From positions 1,541 through 10,064 of the forward strand of contig DALC01000078.1 in assembly GCA_002499325.1 (NCBI GenBank): a DNA stretch of 8,524 nt, in the 5' to 3' direction. Below the pieces are notes generated by a model. That model did not search any database and had not been told where the DNA came from. It saw nothing but the letters and a program-made list of their open reading frames with translations. This document shows, in pieces, positions 1 through 6,172 of this stretch. The position numbers and the translations under genes are program-made. The stretch's first letter is position 1, and every line of letters starts with the position of its first letter. The DNA is from Euryarchaeota archaeon UBA538 (GTDB taxonomy: Archaea; Thermoplasmatota; Poseidoniia; Poseidoniales; Thalassarchaeaceae).

Positions 1-135
1 GCCACAGCCGGTAGTAAGAGAACTCTTGTTCAAGGCATAGTTAGCGAGATAACTAAGGCGGCCGAGGGAGATGTTGCATCTTACTCCATAGGGAAGAGGG
101 AAGAAATCGAGCGTATAGCCGCCTCTGCAAGATAA
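1..135 (+). CDS. rps7: 30S ribosomal protein uS7, C-terminal end (partial)
   Basis: This is the last 44 residues of an open frame that enters from the left edge and stops with TAA at 133-135. The piece carries a basic helix (SKRTLVQGIVSEI), then an AEGD...SYSI stretch, and ends KREEIERIAASAR. This matches the C-terminus of archaeal and eukaryotic uS7 (S7/RPS5), which ends in a pattern like SYAIKKKDELERVAKSNR. uS7 nucleates assembly of the small-subunit head and contacts the E-site tRNA. Its place directly before EF-2 agrees with the rps12-rps7-EF-2 order common in archaea. Only the tail is visible, so the call rests on this pattern plus context. The start and most of the gene lie outside the window. 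Confidence 0.85.
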   Translation, partial: ATAGSKRTLVQGIVSEITKAAEGDVASYSIGKREEIERIAASAR

Positions 136-226
136 TTTTCCTACACCCTTACAGTCATGTTTTACTTCTCTCCACAATCGGATTTATGAACCACAGTCAG
201 GTGGACGGGAATATTGAGGAATTAAG
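136..226 (+). promoter_or_regulatory. Spacer between uS7 and EF-2, with candidate TATA element
   Basis: This 91-base spacer is pyrimidine-rich just after the uS7 stop (TTTTC at 136-140, then GTTTTACTTCTCTC at 159-172). That would suit archaeal U-tract termination, but no long T run is present. TTTATGAA at 183-190 resembles an archaeal TATA box. A start about 26 bases downstream, near 213, would leave a leader of about 14 bases holding the ribosome binding site. EF-2 may therefore have its own promoter and not depend solely on read-through from uS7. This rests on motif spacing alone. Confidence 0.35.
216..220 (+). promoter_or_regulatory. Shine-Dalgarno site of EF-2
   Basis: GAGGA lies six bases upstream of the ATG at 227. 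It supports that start over the later in-frame ATG at 269. Protein similarity agrees, because archaeal EF-2 proteins begin with the MGR(R/K)E sequence seen here. Confidence 0.6.
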
Positions 227-2434
227 ATGGGTCGTAAGGAAGACAACATCAAGAGAGCTACAGAGATAATGCATGACCGTGAGCATATCAGAAATATTGC
301 AATAGCCGCACATATCGATCACGGGAAGACTACCCTTTCAGACAACCTGATTGCTGGTGCAGGAATGATGTCTGAAGAATTAGCAGGTAAGTCCAGGGTC
401 CTAGATTTTGACGAACAAGAAAGCGCCCGAGGCATCACTATCAACGCGGCTAGCGCCTCCATGGTCCACGTTGTCGATGGGCAGGACTATCTGATTAATC
501 TCATTGACACTCCCGGTCACGTTGATTTCGGGGGAGATGTCACCAGGGCAATGAGGGCAGTTGATGGATGCATCATTCTAGCTTGTGCTGTCGAAGGCAC
601 AATGCCACAAACAGAGACTGTAGTACGACAAGCATTGAAAGAAAAGGTTAGGCCTGTTCTTTTCATCAACAAAGTAGACCGGCTAATCAACGAGTTACAA
701 ATTGATGGGCCCGAAATGATGAGTAGGTTTGAGAAGATTATTACTAAGGTAAACAAGCTGATATCCACATATGCCCCTGAAGATCTTGGCAAGGAATGGC
801 AAGTTTCTGTACAGAAGGGTACAGTTGCATTTGGATCAGCGTACTACAACTGGGGGATGTCAATACCTTACATGCAGAAGAGTAACATTAACTTTAAGCA
901 GATATTCGAATATTGTCACGATGACAATCAGAAAGAACTTGCAAAGCTCGCACCCGTACACACAGTTCTTCTGGATATGACAGTCGAAAAGCACCCCTCT
1001 CCCGTAGTTGCTCAGAGGTATAGAATACCAAATATCTGGCAAGGGGACTTAGACTCCGGTGTCGGCAAGGCAATGATGGAGTGTGATCCTGATGGCCCTC
1101 TATCTCTCATGATAACCAAGATATGGATGGATCCACATGCTGGTGAGGTAGCTGTTGGGAGGGTATATTCCGGACGGATTAAGCACGGTGAATCTGTATG
1201 GGCAATAGGATCGGCCAAGGCTGAGAGAGTTCAGCAGGTTGGTATGATGGTTGGAGGAGATAGAATCTCTACCTCAGAGGTGACATCAGGAAATATCGCC
1301 GCAATTACAGGGATTAGAAGTGCCGCGGCAGGAGTTACAATTGCAAGGGAGAAAGACGCTCCTCCGTTCGAAGCGATAAGGCATATTTCTGAACCCGTGG
1401 TCACAGTTGCGGTAGAACCGAAGTCAATGAAGGACCTGCCCAAGTTCATCGACGCACTCAGGGGGCTCGCGAAAGCGGACGCATCACTAGAGGTATCTAC
1501 AAACCAAGAGACTGGTGAGGCTTTACTAGCCGGTATGGGTGAGTTGCATCTTGAAATTACTGTTTACAGACTAGAAGAAGAGCAGGGCATCAAAGTCAAG
1601 GTCAGTGAGCCAATCGTTGTCTACAGAGAATCTGTTCAATCTGATAACAAGGGAAGGCCATTTGAAGGAAAGTCTCCCAATAGGCATAACAGATTCTATG
1701 TAGAGGCAGAGCCTCTCCCCGACATCGTCGTCGAGAAACTAAGGGCTGGTGAATTCAGAGATGGTACTGTCAGATCTAAAGATGCAAAGGAAATAGGAGA
1801 TCAATTCGCCGAACTAGGCATGAACAAGGACTTGATGAGAAAGATTTACGCTATCAATGGAACAAACGTCCTTGTAAATGACACCAAGGGAATTCAGAAT
1901 CTTCATGAGACTAGGGAGCTTATAATAGATGGATTCAATGATGTCTGCAAGAAGGGCCCAGTTGCTGATGAGCCTTTAATGGGAGTCATGGTAAGGCTTG
2001 TTGACGCCAAACTACACGAGGACGCCATCCACAGGGGACCAGCTCAAACTATTCCCGCTGTGAGGAACGCTGTCAAGGGAGCTTTCATGAGATCAAGACC
2101 TGTAATCTTCGAACCAATTCAGAAAATCCAGATAGACTCTCCCAACGACGTGATTGGCGGAGTTACCAGAGAAGTCTCCACAAGAAGGGGGATAATTGAG
2201 GACATGCCTGTCGAGGATGGAGTTACCAAGGTAATTGGTACGATTCCCGTTGCTGAGACATTCGGGTTCTCCAATGACATTAGGGCAGCGAGCCAAGGAA
2301 GAGCGATTTGGAATATGGAAAATGCAGGCTTCGTTCACCTGCCCCCTAATCTGTATGAGAAGGTTACAGCCGAGATCAGGGAAAGAAAGGGACTGAAGCC
2401 GGAGATTCCAGGTGAGACCCACTATCAGGATTAG
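227..2434 (+). CDS. fusA: Archaeal translation elongation factor 2 (aEF-2)
   Basis: This is the cytoplasmic GTPase that translocates tRNA and mRNA on the ribosome after each peptide bond. At 735 residues it has the usual archaeal EF-2 length. The GTPase domain shows G1 AHIDHGKT at 28-35, G2 RGIT at 68-71, G3 DTPGH at 94-98, G4 NKVD at 148-151 and a G5-like GSA near 203-205. Domains II to V follow without interruption. In domain IV the segment LHEDAIHRGPAQ carries H602, aligned with the histidine that becomes diphthamide in eukaryotic EF-2 (human H715). This separates it from bacterial EF-G and implies that the host makes diphthamide. The C-terminus (RERKGLKPEIP) is also of the EF-2 type. It follows uS7, but the next gene is convergent, so no EF-1alpha or S10 gene follows directly as it does in many archaea. 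The stop lies one base from the stop of the opposing isoprenoid operon. Confidence 0.98.
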   Translation: MGRKEDNIKRATEIMHDREHIRNIAIAAHIDHGKTTLSDNLIAGAGMMSEELAGKSRVLDFDEQESARGITINAASASMVHVVDGQDYLINLIDTPGHVDFGGDVTRAMRAVDGCIILACAVEGTMPQTETVVRQALKEKVRPVLFINKVDRLINELQIDGPEMMSRFEKIITKVNKLISTYAPEDLGKEWQVSVQKGTVAFGSAYYNWGMSIPYMQKSNINFKQIFEYCHDDNQKELAKLAPVHTVLLDMTVEKHPSPVVAQRYRIPNIWQGDLDSGVGKAMMECDPDGPLSLMITKIWMDPHAGEVAVGRVYSGRIKHGESVWAIGSAKAERVQQVGMMVGGDRISTSEVTSGNIAAITGIRSAAAGVTIAREKDAPPFEAIRHISEPVVTVAVEPKSMKDLPKFIDALRGLAKADASLEVSTNQETGEALLAGMGELHLEITVYRLEEEQGIKVKVSEPIVVYRESVQSDNKGRPFEGKSPNRHNRFYVEAEPLPDIVVEKLRAGEFRDGTVRSKDAKEIGDQFAELGMNKDLMRKIYAINGTNVLVNDTKGIQNLHETRELIIDGFNDVCKKGPVADEPLMGVMVRLVDAKLHEDAIHRGPAQTIPAVRNAVKGAFMRSRPVIFEPIQKIQIDSPNDVIGGVTREVSTRRGIIEDMPVEDGVTKVIGTIPVAETFGFSNDIRAASQGRAIWNMENAGFVHLPPNLYEKVTAEIRERKGLKPEIPGETHYQD

Positions 2435-2449
2435 TTCAATTAATCCTGA
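2425..2449. repeat. Inverted repeat spanning two convergent stop codons
   Basis: TCAGGATTA at 2425-2433 is the exact reverse complement of TAATCCTGA at 2441-2449. This gives a 9-bp perfect stem with a 7-base loop, and an inner G-U pair is possible. The hairpin covers the last codons and stops of both EF-2 (+) and the Idi-GGPPS gene (-), which are one base apart. The two genes read the repeat in different reading frames, so shared amino-acid sequence does not explain it. It could form in both transcripts and act as a bidirectional 3'-end or RNA-stability element. No T tract follows, and archaeal terminators do not normally need hairpins, so a terminator role is inferred. Confidence 0.55.
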
Positions 2450-4166
2450 CCAACTGGAAATCAGTCATTTCTCTTAGAATCATCAGCGATTCTGACTCTT
2501 CTAGTATGTCAAGGCACGAATGAGCCTTGGAGTGGTGATACATTGCCCTGTCTTTAGCATATTTTATTGAGTCGTTATCATGCAACTCTTGAACGGCTTC
2601 AGCGAGTAAATCTGGGGAGCAATCTCCCGAGCCGTATGCCTTAGAGAAAGAAGGCAGATGATTTCCCGAGTCTAGAGCATGAATAGCAATCAGAGTTCTT
2701 TTTCCTTGCAAAATATCTGATCCTGCTGGCTTCCCAAGAGTTTCAGTATCCCCAGTGACATCAATGAGATCGTCCATTAGCTGGAAACATAGTCCCATGT
2801 TTAGGCCCCACTCAGCTAGAGACTTTACTACCTCTTCGGATGCTCCGGAAAGCTTTGCACCCGTCATTGCGCATGTCTCGAACATAGCTGAGGTCTTTCC
2901 AGCTATCATCTCTATGTACTCTTCTTCAGAGACCACGTCTCTTTTCTCAAACTCCATATCAATCATCTGCCCTTCAGCAACTCTTCTAACCATCTCTCCA
3001 ATAGACTTCACCAAGAACACTAGGTCATCTGAGGCAATATGCTCTGATTCAGCCAAAATCTCGAACGCCACAGCCAGCATTGCATCACCTGCATTTATAG
3101 CTGTAGCATCGTCATAAGCTACATGAACAGCGTCCAAACCCCTTCTGATTGGGTCCTGATCCATGATGTCATCATGTACTAGGGTAAAATTATGAATTAT
3201 TTCTATAGACGCGCCTAGGGTATTGTGCCCGGGATTCGATCCACCTACTGCATCTCCTACAAGTTTAGGCATAATCGCCCTGAGCCTCTTTCCGCCTCCA
3301 GTGAATAGATGTTTCATTGCACCGTGTAATCTCTCTTGTTTAATCTTAGACAAACTAGAGAGAATCTCGTTCTCCACGACTTCTCTGTGTTCCTTTAAAG
3401 CTCCCATCAATGAGGAACCAGGTGAAACTTGCTGACCGTCTATTGAAACTTCTCCGAAAATAACGACCCCACTTCTTTTCTTAATATTATTAAAATTAGG
3501 ATAATGTTCTGCACAAAACTCTCTCCAAAGTAGTCTAAACCATGGAGCCACAATTTCCTTTTCCCACTCACCAGAACCATCCATTATCTCTCCTATTCCT
3601 TCAGATCCTATCCATCTGTGGTTAGAAATCTCGTTCTCATTAGGAACAATCTCTAAGGAATCGACCTTTGTAATCAAAACATGATCTACTTCGTTCTCTA
3701 ACCATTCTTCATTCCATCTGCACTTATATTGAAAAGAACCAAGATGGAAGAATTCCATAGAGTTTGCAATATCCTGATCTATTCCCAGCTCTTGGGGAAG
3801 CTTTCTCTTCGCCGCATTAATACAGCCCTGTATTGGGTCTCCATTTTCACCCTCAATGTCTAATGGATGGCTACAACAGCTATTTGCCCAAATTCCAGGA
3901 AACGTGATTTTATCACGAGACCTCTGTTGAATCAACAACCTATTTTCGGAATCGAAAATTAGGACACTAAATGCTCTGTGGAGCATATCTTCTTCTATGT
4001 GACAGGCCAATTTACTCTCGGAACCAATCATATTATCCTTAAGATCAACTAGAATACAACGCTCAGCCATCATCTCTGCCTGCGAGTTATCATACCCAGA
4101 GAGAGCGTTTGCACCATCAACCATGACATTCCGAGAAACCCTCGACATATAACAGAATCCAATCAT
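2436..4166 (-). CDS. Fused type I isopentenyl-diphosphate isomerase / geranylgeranyl-diphosphate synthase
   Basis: This is one 576-residue polypeptide with two enzymes in series. Residues about 30-220 are a Nudix-type (type I) IPP isomerase resembling eukaryotic IDI1: AERCILVD, LHRAFSVLIF, the NSCCSHPL motif with likely catalytic C98 and metal-binding H100, WLENEVDH with catalytic E159, and the APWF tail. Residues about 255-576 are a trans-prenyltransferase: GGGKRLR at 290-296, first aspartate motif DDIMD at 332-336 followed by QDPIRRG, and second motif DDLID at 465-469. F327, five residues before the first motif, matches the chain-length residue of archaeal GGPP synthases, so a C20 product is expected. 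The protein would convert IPP to DMAPP and then condense both to GGPP for ether lipids. Its ATG overlaps the stop of the upstream IPK gene as ATGA, implying an operon with coupled translation. There is no Shine-Dalgarno site before the first methionine near the synthase domain (M254, at 3407), which supports a genuine fusion. M7 is an alternative start. Exact chain length is the least certain point. Confidence 0.93.
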   Translation of the reverse strand: MIGFCYMSRVSRNVMVDGANALSGYDNSQAEMMAERCILVDLKDNMIGSESKLACHIEEDMLHRAFSVLIFDSENRLLIQQRSRDKITFPGIWANSCCSHPLDIEGENGDPIQGCINAAKRKLPQELGIDQDIANSMEFFHLGSFQYKCRWNEEWLENEVDHVLITKVDSLEIVPNENEISNHRWIGSEGIGEIMDGSGEWEKEIVAPWFRLLWREFCAEHYPNFNNIKKRSGVVIFGEVSIDGQQVSPGSSLMGALKEHREVVENEILSSLSKIKQERLHGAMKHLFTGGGKRLRAIMPKLVGDAVGGSNPGHNTLGASIEIIHNFTLVHDDIMDQDPIRRGLDAVHVAYDDATAINAGDAMLAVAFEILAESEHIASDDLVFLVKSIGEMVRRVAEGQMIDMEFEKRDVVSEEEYIEMIAGKTSAMFETCAMTGAKLSGASEEVVKSLAEWGLNMGLCFQLMDDLIDVTGDTETLGKPAGSDILQGKRTLIAIHALDSGNHLPSFSKAYGSGDCSPDLLAEAVQELHDNDSIKYAKDRAMYHHSKAHSCLDILEESESLMILREMTDFQLVRIN

Positions 4167-4972
4167 CCAAGTATTTTGGTACCAATGGTGGAGCCTCCAT
4201 CTAGAAGCTGACTGATTCTTTCTGGATGATTTCCATTAATGAACCAAACTTCATCAACGCCTCTTGATATCTGTGAAGCCCTGTTCGCCTTCAACTCAAT
4301 TCCTCCTGTTACATCCTGTTCGGAATTGTGCGAGGTCTCGATATGTTCCTCAGCACTCCAAATTGGCACGAGCCTTGATCCTTCTGTATTCGGTGGCATA
4401 TCCATCATCCCATCTACATCTCCAAGTAGGAAGATAGAATGTGTTACTGAAGGTAATTCAAGTGATATCCTAGCCATTAAATCATCTCCCGAAAGTATGC
4501 CAAACTCTGCCTCTCCGCTGACCCTGACAACATCTCCAAAGGATACTGGAACGGTGTCTCTAGGTGTATTCTCGAAGATATCCAAGTCACCAACGAAGCT
4601 CTTTCCTGTTTCCATAGCCCACTCTGAAGGTGGAAAAACCGCAAATTCGACCCCAAAACTACTCAAAGAATCAGTCACATATTCACATAGCTCTGCCATG
4701 TCTGACCTAACTTTCAATACGGCATCACGTTGTTGCTCTGAAATTTCATCATCAACACCCCCCGCTAAAGACCACTTCTTAGCAAGTAGATGTCCAAATG
4801 AACCGGCTCCGTGAATTAGTATTACCGAATGTCCATTAGCAATTATCTTCGAAATTTCACTACATATGGAGTCGATAACTCCCTTTTTGGCGGTTTTAAA
4901 TGAGGATTTATCTGTGATAAGACCACCTCCCAACTTCATTACCACCTTCGCGGCCATGCTGGTCTGAGGCAC
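4163..4972 (-). CDS. Isopentenyl phosphate kinase (IPK)
   Basis: This amino-acid-kinase-fold enzyme phosphorylates isopentenyl phosphate to isopentenyl diphosphate with ATP, the last step of the archaeal mevalonate route. Visible motifs are KLGGGLITDK at 13-22, HGAGSFGH at 54-61 with H61 matching the substrate-phosphate histidine of characterised IPKs, LSGDDL at 160-165, and DVTGGIELK at 220-228. The length of 269 residues fits the family, which runs to about 250-270. The first possible start is GTG at 4972; an in-frame TAA lies just upstream. ATG at 4957 begins MAAKVVMKLGGG and is closer to the usual family N-terminus. AGGAGAA at 4987-4993 lies 14 bases from the GTG, which is a loose fit. 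The gene is first in a two-gene operon and ends by ATGA overlap with the Idi-GGPPS fusion, which uses its product directly. Confidence 0.93.
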   Translation of the reverse strand: MPQTSMAAKVVMKLGGGLITDKSSFKTAKKGVIDSICSEISKIIANGHSVILIHGAGSFGHLLAKKWSLAGGVDDEISEQQRDAVLKVRSDMAELCEYVTDSLSSFGVEFAVFPPSEWAMETGKSFVGDLDIFENTPRDTVPVSFGDVVRVSGEAEFGILSGDDLMARISLELPSVTHSIFLLGDVDGMMDMPPNTEGSRLVPIWSAEEHIETSHNSEQDVTGGIELKANRASQISRGVDEVWFINGNHPERISQLLDGGSTIGTKILG

Positions 4973-4995
4973 TGATTAGATTTGGGTTCTCCTAT

Positions 4996-5005
4996 CATAT
5001 TATTG
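4996..5005. promoter_or_regulatory. Candidate shared A/T-rich promoter core between divergent genes
   Basis: CATATTATTG (CAATAATATG on the minus strand) lies in the short spacer between the IPK operon and the small zinc-ribbon gene. On the minus strand its centre is about 28 bases from the GTG at 4972, which would fit a leaderless IPK transcript. On the plus strand a start near 5026 would leave about 14 bases before the ATG at 5040. This is the only A/T-rich block in the spacer, so it may serve both directions. The call rests on composition and spacing only. Confidence 0.3.
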
Positions 5006-5039
5006 AAAGGTTCATTTCTTATTGGGGTTTGGGAGATGT

Positions 5040-5369
5040 ATGTCCGACGCCGGGGAAATTGAAATCTTTCAGAGGTGGCTACAATCTAAGCTAGTTGCCA
5101 CACAACATATCGAAGATCCCATTGAGAGGGATAGGAGAAGATCACATATCGAATCTGCGATATCAGAAGCAATATACTTTAGAGAGTCGTTAGAGAAATT
5201 AGAGTCTCTTGAATCCCCCTCTCCATTCATTGAGAGGAGCTCCTCAGTGAGGTCAATAGATACCAGGGACCATGCTGTCTCTACCAAGGATGGCAAGAAA
5301 TGCGTCAAATGCTCCTCTGATTTAGTAGAAGATCTCAGTTTCTGTCCCATATGTGGAGAAGAGAATTAA
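5040..5369 (+). CDS. Small zinc-ribbon protein of unknown function
   Basis: I do not recognise this 109-residue protein. Residues about 5-60 are strongly charged and probably helical (WLQSKLVATQHIEDPIERDR and the following stretch to LEKLESLE), possibly a coiled coil or small bundle. A Ser-rich, probably disordered linker spans about 60-85. The C-terminus is a zinc ribbon with C88, C91, C102 and C105 (CVKC, ten residues, CPIC). There is no signal peptide or membrane segment, so it is likely cytosolic, and it could bind nucleic acid or a protein partner. I chose the ATG at 5040, with GGGAG at 5031-5035 just upstream, over the TTG at 5022. It is transcribed away from the IPK operon and ends directly against the stop of the convergent Tpt1 gene. 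Confidence 0.75.
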   Translation: MSDAGEIEIFQRWLQSKLVATQHIEDPIERDRRRSHIESAISEAIYFRESLEKLESLESPSPFIERSSSVRSIDTRDHAVSTKDGKKCVKCSSDLVEDLSFCPICGEEN

Positions 5370-5383
5370 CTACTCTTCTTCAT
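5353..5383. repeat. Inverted repeat spanning a second convergent stop junction
   Basis: AGAAGAG at 5357-5363 pairs perfectly with CTCTTCT at 5373-5379. With two G-U pairs the stem extends outwards to 11 bp (5353-5363 with 5373-5383), around a 9-base loop that holds both stop codons. It joins the ends of the zinc-ribbon gene (+) and the Tpt1 gene (-), which abut with no spacer. Both proteins end in glutamate codons (GEEN and DEEE), so the repeat may be a by-product of facing GAA/GAG codons. A role in 3'-end formation is possible but less secure than for the repeat at 2425-2449. Confidence 0.4.
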
Positions 5384-6095
5384 CCCACTTTGCTCTGGCC
5401 AGTTGGAACTCAGGGTCATCGTACGGTAGTATGCTCAAGTATTCTCCCGGCACTGATTCTACCAAGTAAACGGTAACTCCTGCATGCCATACCGTCTCCC
5501 CTGATGCGACCATGGATGCAGTATCCACCTCCAAGATTGAAGGACTGCTGTGGTGGACTTTACCAGCTTCGGCGGCCGATCTTACTGTGGCTGAAAGATG
5601 AACATGAGATCTTCCACTGGGGGTAATGCCCACCTCGAGAAGATTTTCTGCCTCTTCTGGAGAACAGGGATAGAACAGAGAGGGGGGTATGTTATCAGTC
5701 GGTAGATCCAACTCAATTTCTAGACTATGTCCATAGGTAGCTCTGATTACATTGCCTCTAATTTCGTATCTTCCCTTTGGGTCGGTCTCTGCAATTGCCC
5801 TAAAGTGATGAGGTCTCAACCAATGATATCTCCTCTCATTGGACCTTTTGAACTGCCTGATAATGTCCTTGATGTCTATCCAGCCATTGATATCCATCTC
5901 CAAATCAAATTTCTCAGGAGCGTGCCTCAGAGCTAAAGCTAATCTTCTGGCCAGTGAATCTCTCTCATTCCCCCTCATGATGAACTTACCCTCGTCGTTA
6001 CACGCAGGACATAGATCATCATCCGCAAAATACTTGATACACCCGGGTTTGATACATTCTCTAATCATATTATCATCCCTCCCAGTTGAAGTCAT
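5370..6095 (-). CDS. kptA: RNA 2'-phosphotransferase, Tpt1/KptA family, with N-terminal zinc finger
   Basis: Tpt1/KptA enzymes use NAD+ to remove an internal 2'-phosphate from RNA, giving ADP-ribose 1'',2''-cyclic phosphate and nicotinamide. The main domain shows LALALRH at 52-58 (R57-H58 fit the first catalytic pair), NGWIDI at 70-75, RATYGHS at 118-124 and GRSHVHLS at 161-168. An N-terminal four-cysteine site (C14, C19, C29, C32) precedes it, a layout I recall from some other euryarchaeal members. The total of 241 residues is consistent with that addition. Two starts are plausible. ATG at 6095 has GAGAGG eight bases upstream. M10 at 6068 is preceded by GGGAGG at good spacing and begins just before the zinc site. 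Archaeal tRNA ligation by RtcB leaves no 2'-phosphate, so the substrate in this host is unclear. The gene is monocistronic, convergent with the zinc-ribbon gene and divergent from the thiolase. Confidence 0.93.
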   Translation of the reverse strand: MTSTGRDDNMIRECIKPGCIKYFADDDLCPACNDEGKFIMRGNERDSLARRLALALRHAPEKFDLEMDINGWIDIKDIIRQFKRSNERRYHWLRPHHFRAIAETDPKGRYEIRGNVIRATYGHSLEIELDLPTDNIPPSLFYPCSPEEAENLLEVGITPSGRSHVHLSATVRSAAEAGKVHHSSPSILEVDTASMVASGETVWHAGVTVYLVESVPGEYLSILPYDDPEFQLARAKWDEEE

Positions 6096-6141
6096 CTCAA
6101 GAACCTCTCGGTCGGAGGCCTACATTGATTTAACCACCAAG

Positions 6142-6150
6142 CATTAATTT
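6142..6150 (+). promoter_or_regulatory. Candidate TATA element for a leaderless thiolase transcript
   Basis: CATTAATTT is centred about 27 bases before the GTG start at 6173. There is no Shine-Dalgarno sequence in between, as the stretch is pyrimidine-rich. The spacing fits transcription beginning at or next to the start codon. A second A/T block, GATTTAAC at 6127-6134, could serve the divergent Tpt1 gene. The call is based on spacing only. Confidence 0.35.
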
Positions 6151-6172
6151 CCCTCTTCTGCCTCCAACACAC

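Noticed and set aside
2093..2422. Open frame of 109 codons on the minus strand inside EF-2
   Set aside because: It is antisense to domains IV-V of EF-2, has no motif and no ribosome binding context, and lies just beyond the end of the convergent Idi-GGPPS gene.
2755..3117. Open frame of 120 codons on the plus strand
   Set aside because: It is antisense to the GGPP synthase domain and Ser/Ile-rich without a domain; a shadow frame.
3407..3425. Separate translation start (M254) for the GGPP synthase half
   Set aside because: The bases upstream of M254 on the minus strand hold no Shine-Dalgarno sequence, and the frame is continuous from the isomerase half, so a single fused product is favoured.
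4239..4814. Open frame of 191 codons on the plus strand
   Set aside because: It lies wholly antisense to the IPK gene, whose protein has intact family motifs. The translated sequence is Ser/Pro-rich with no domain, typical of a frame opposite a real gene.
5022..5042. TTG at 5022 as the start of the small zinc-ribbon protein
   Set aside because: It adds only six residues (through GFGRC), uses a rarer start codon, and the ATG at 5040 has a GGGAG site just upstream.
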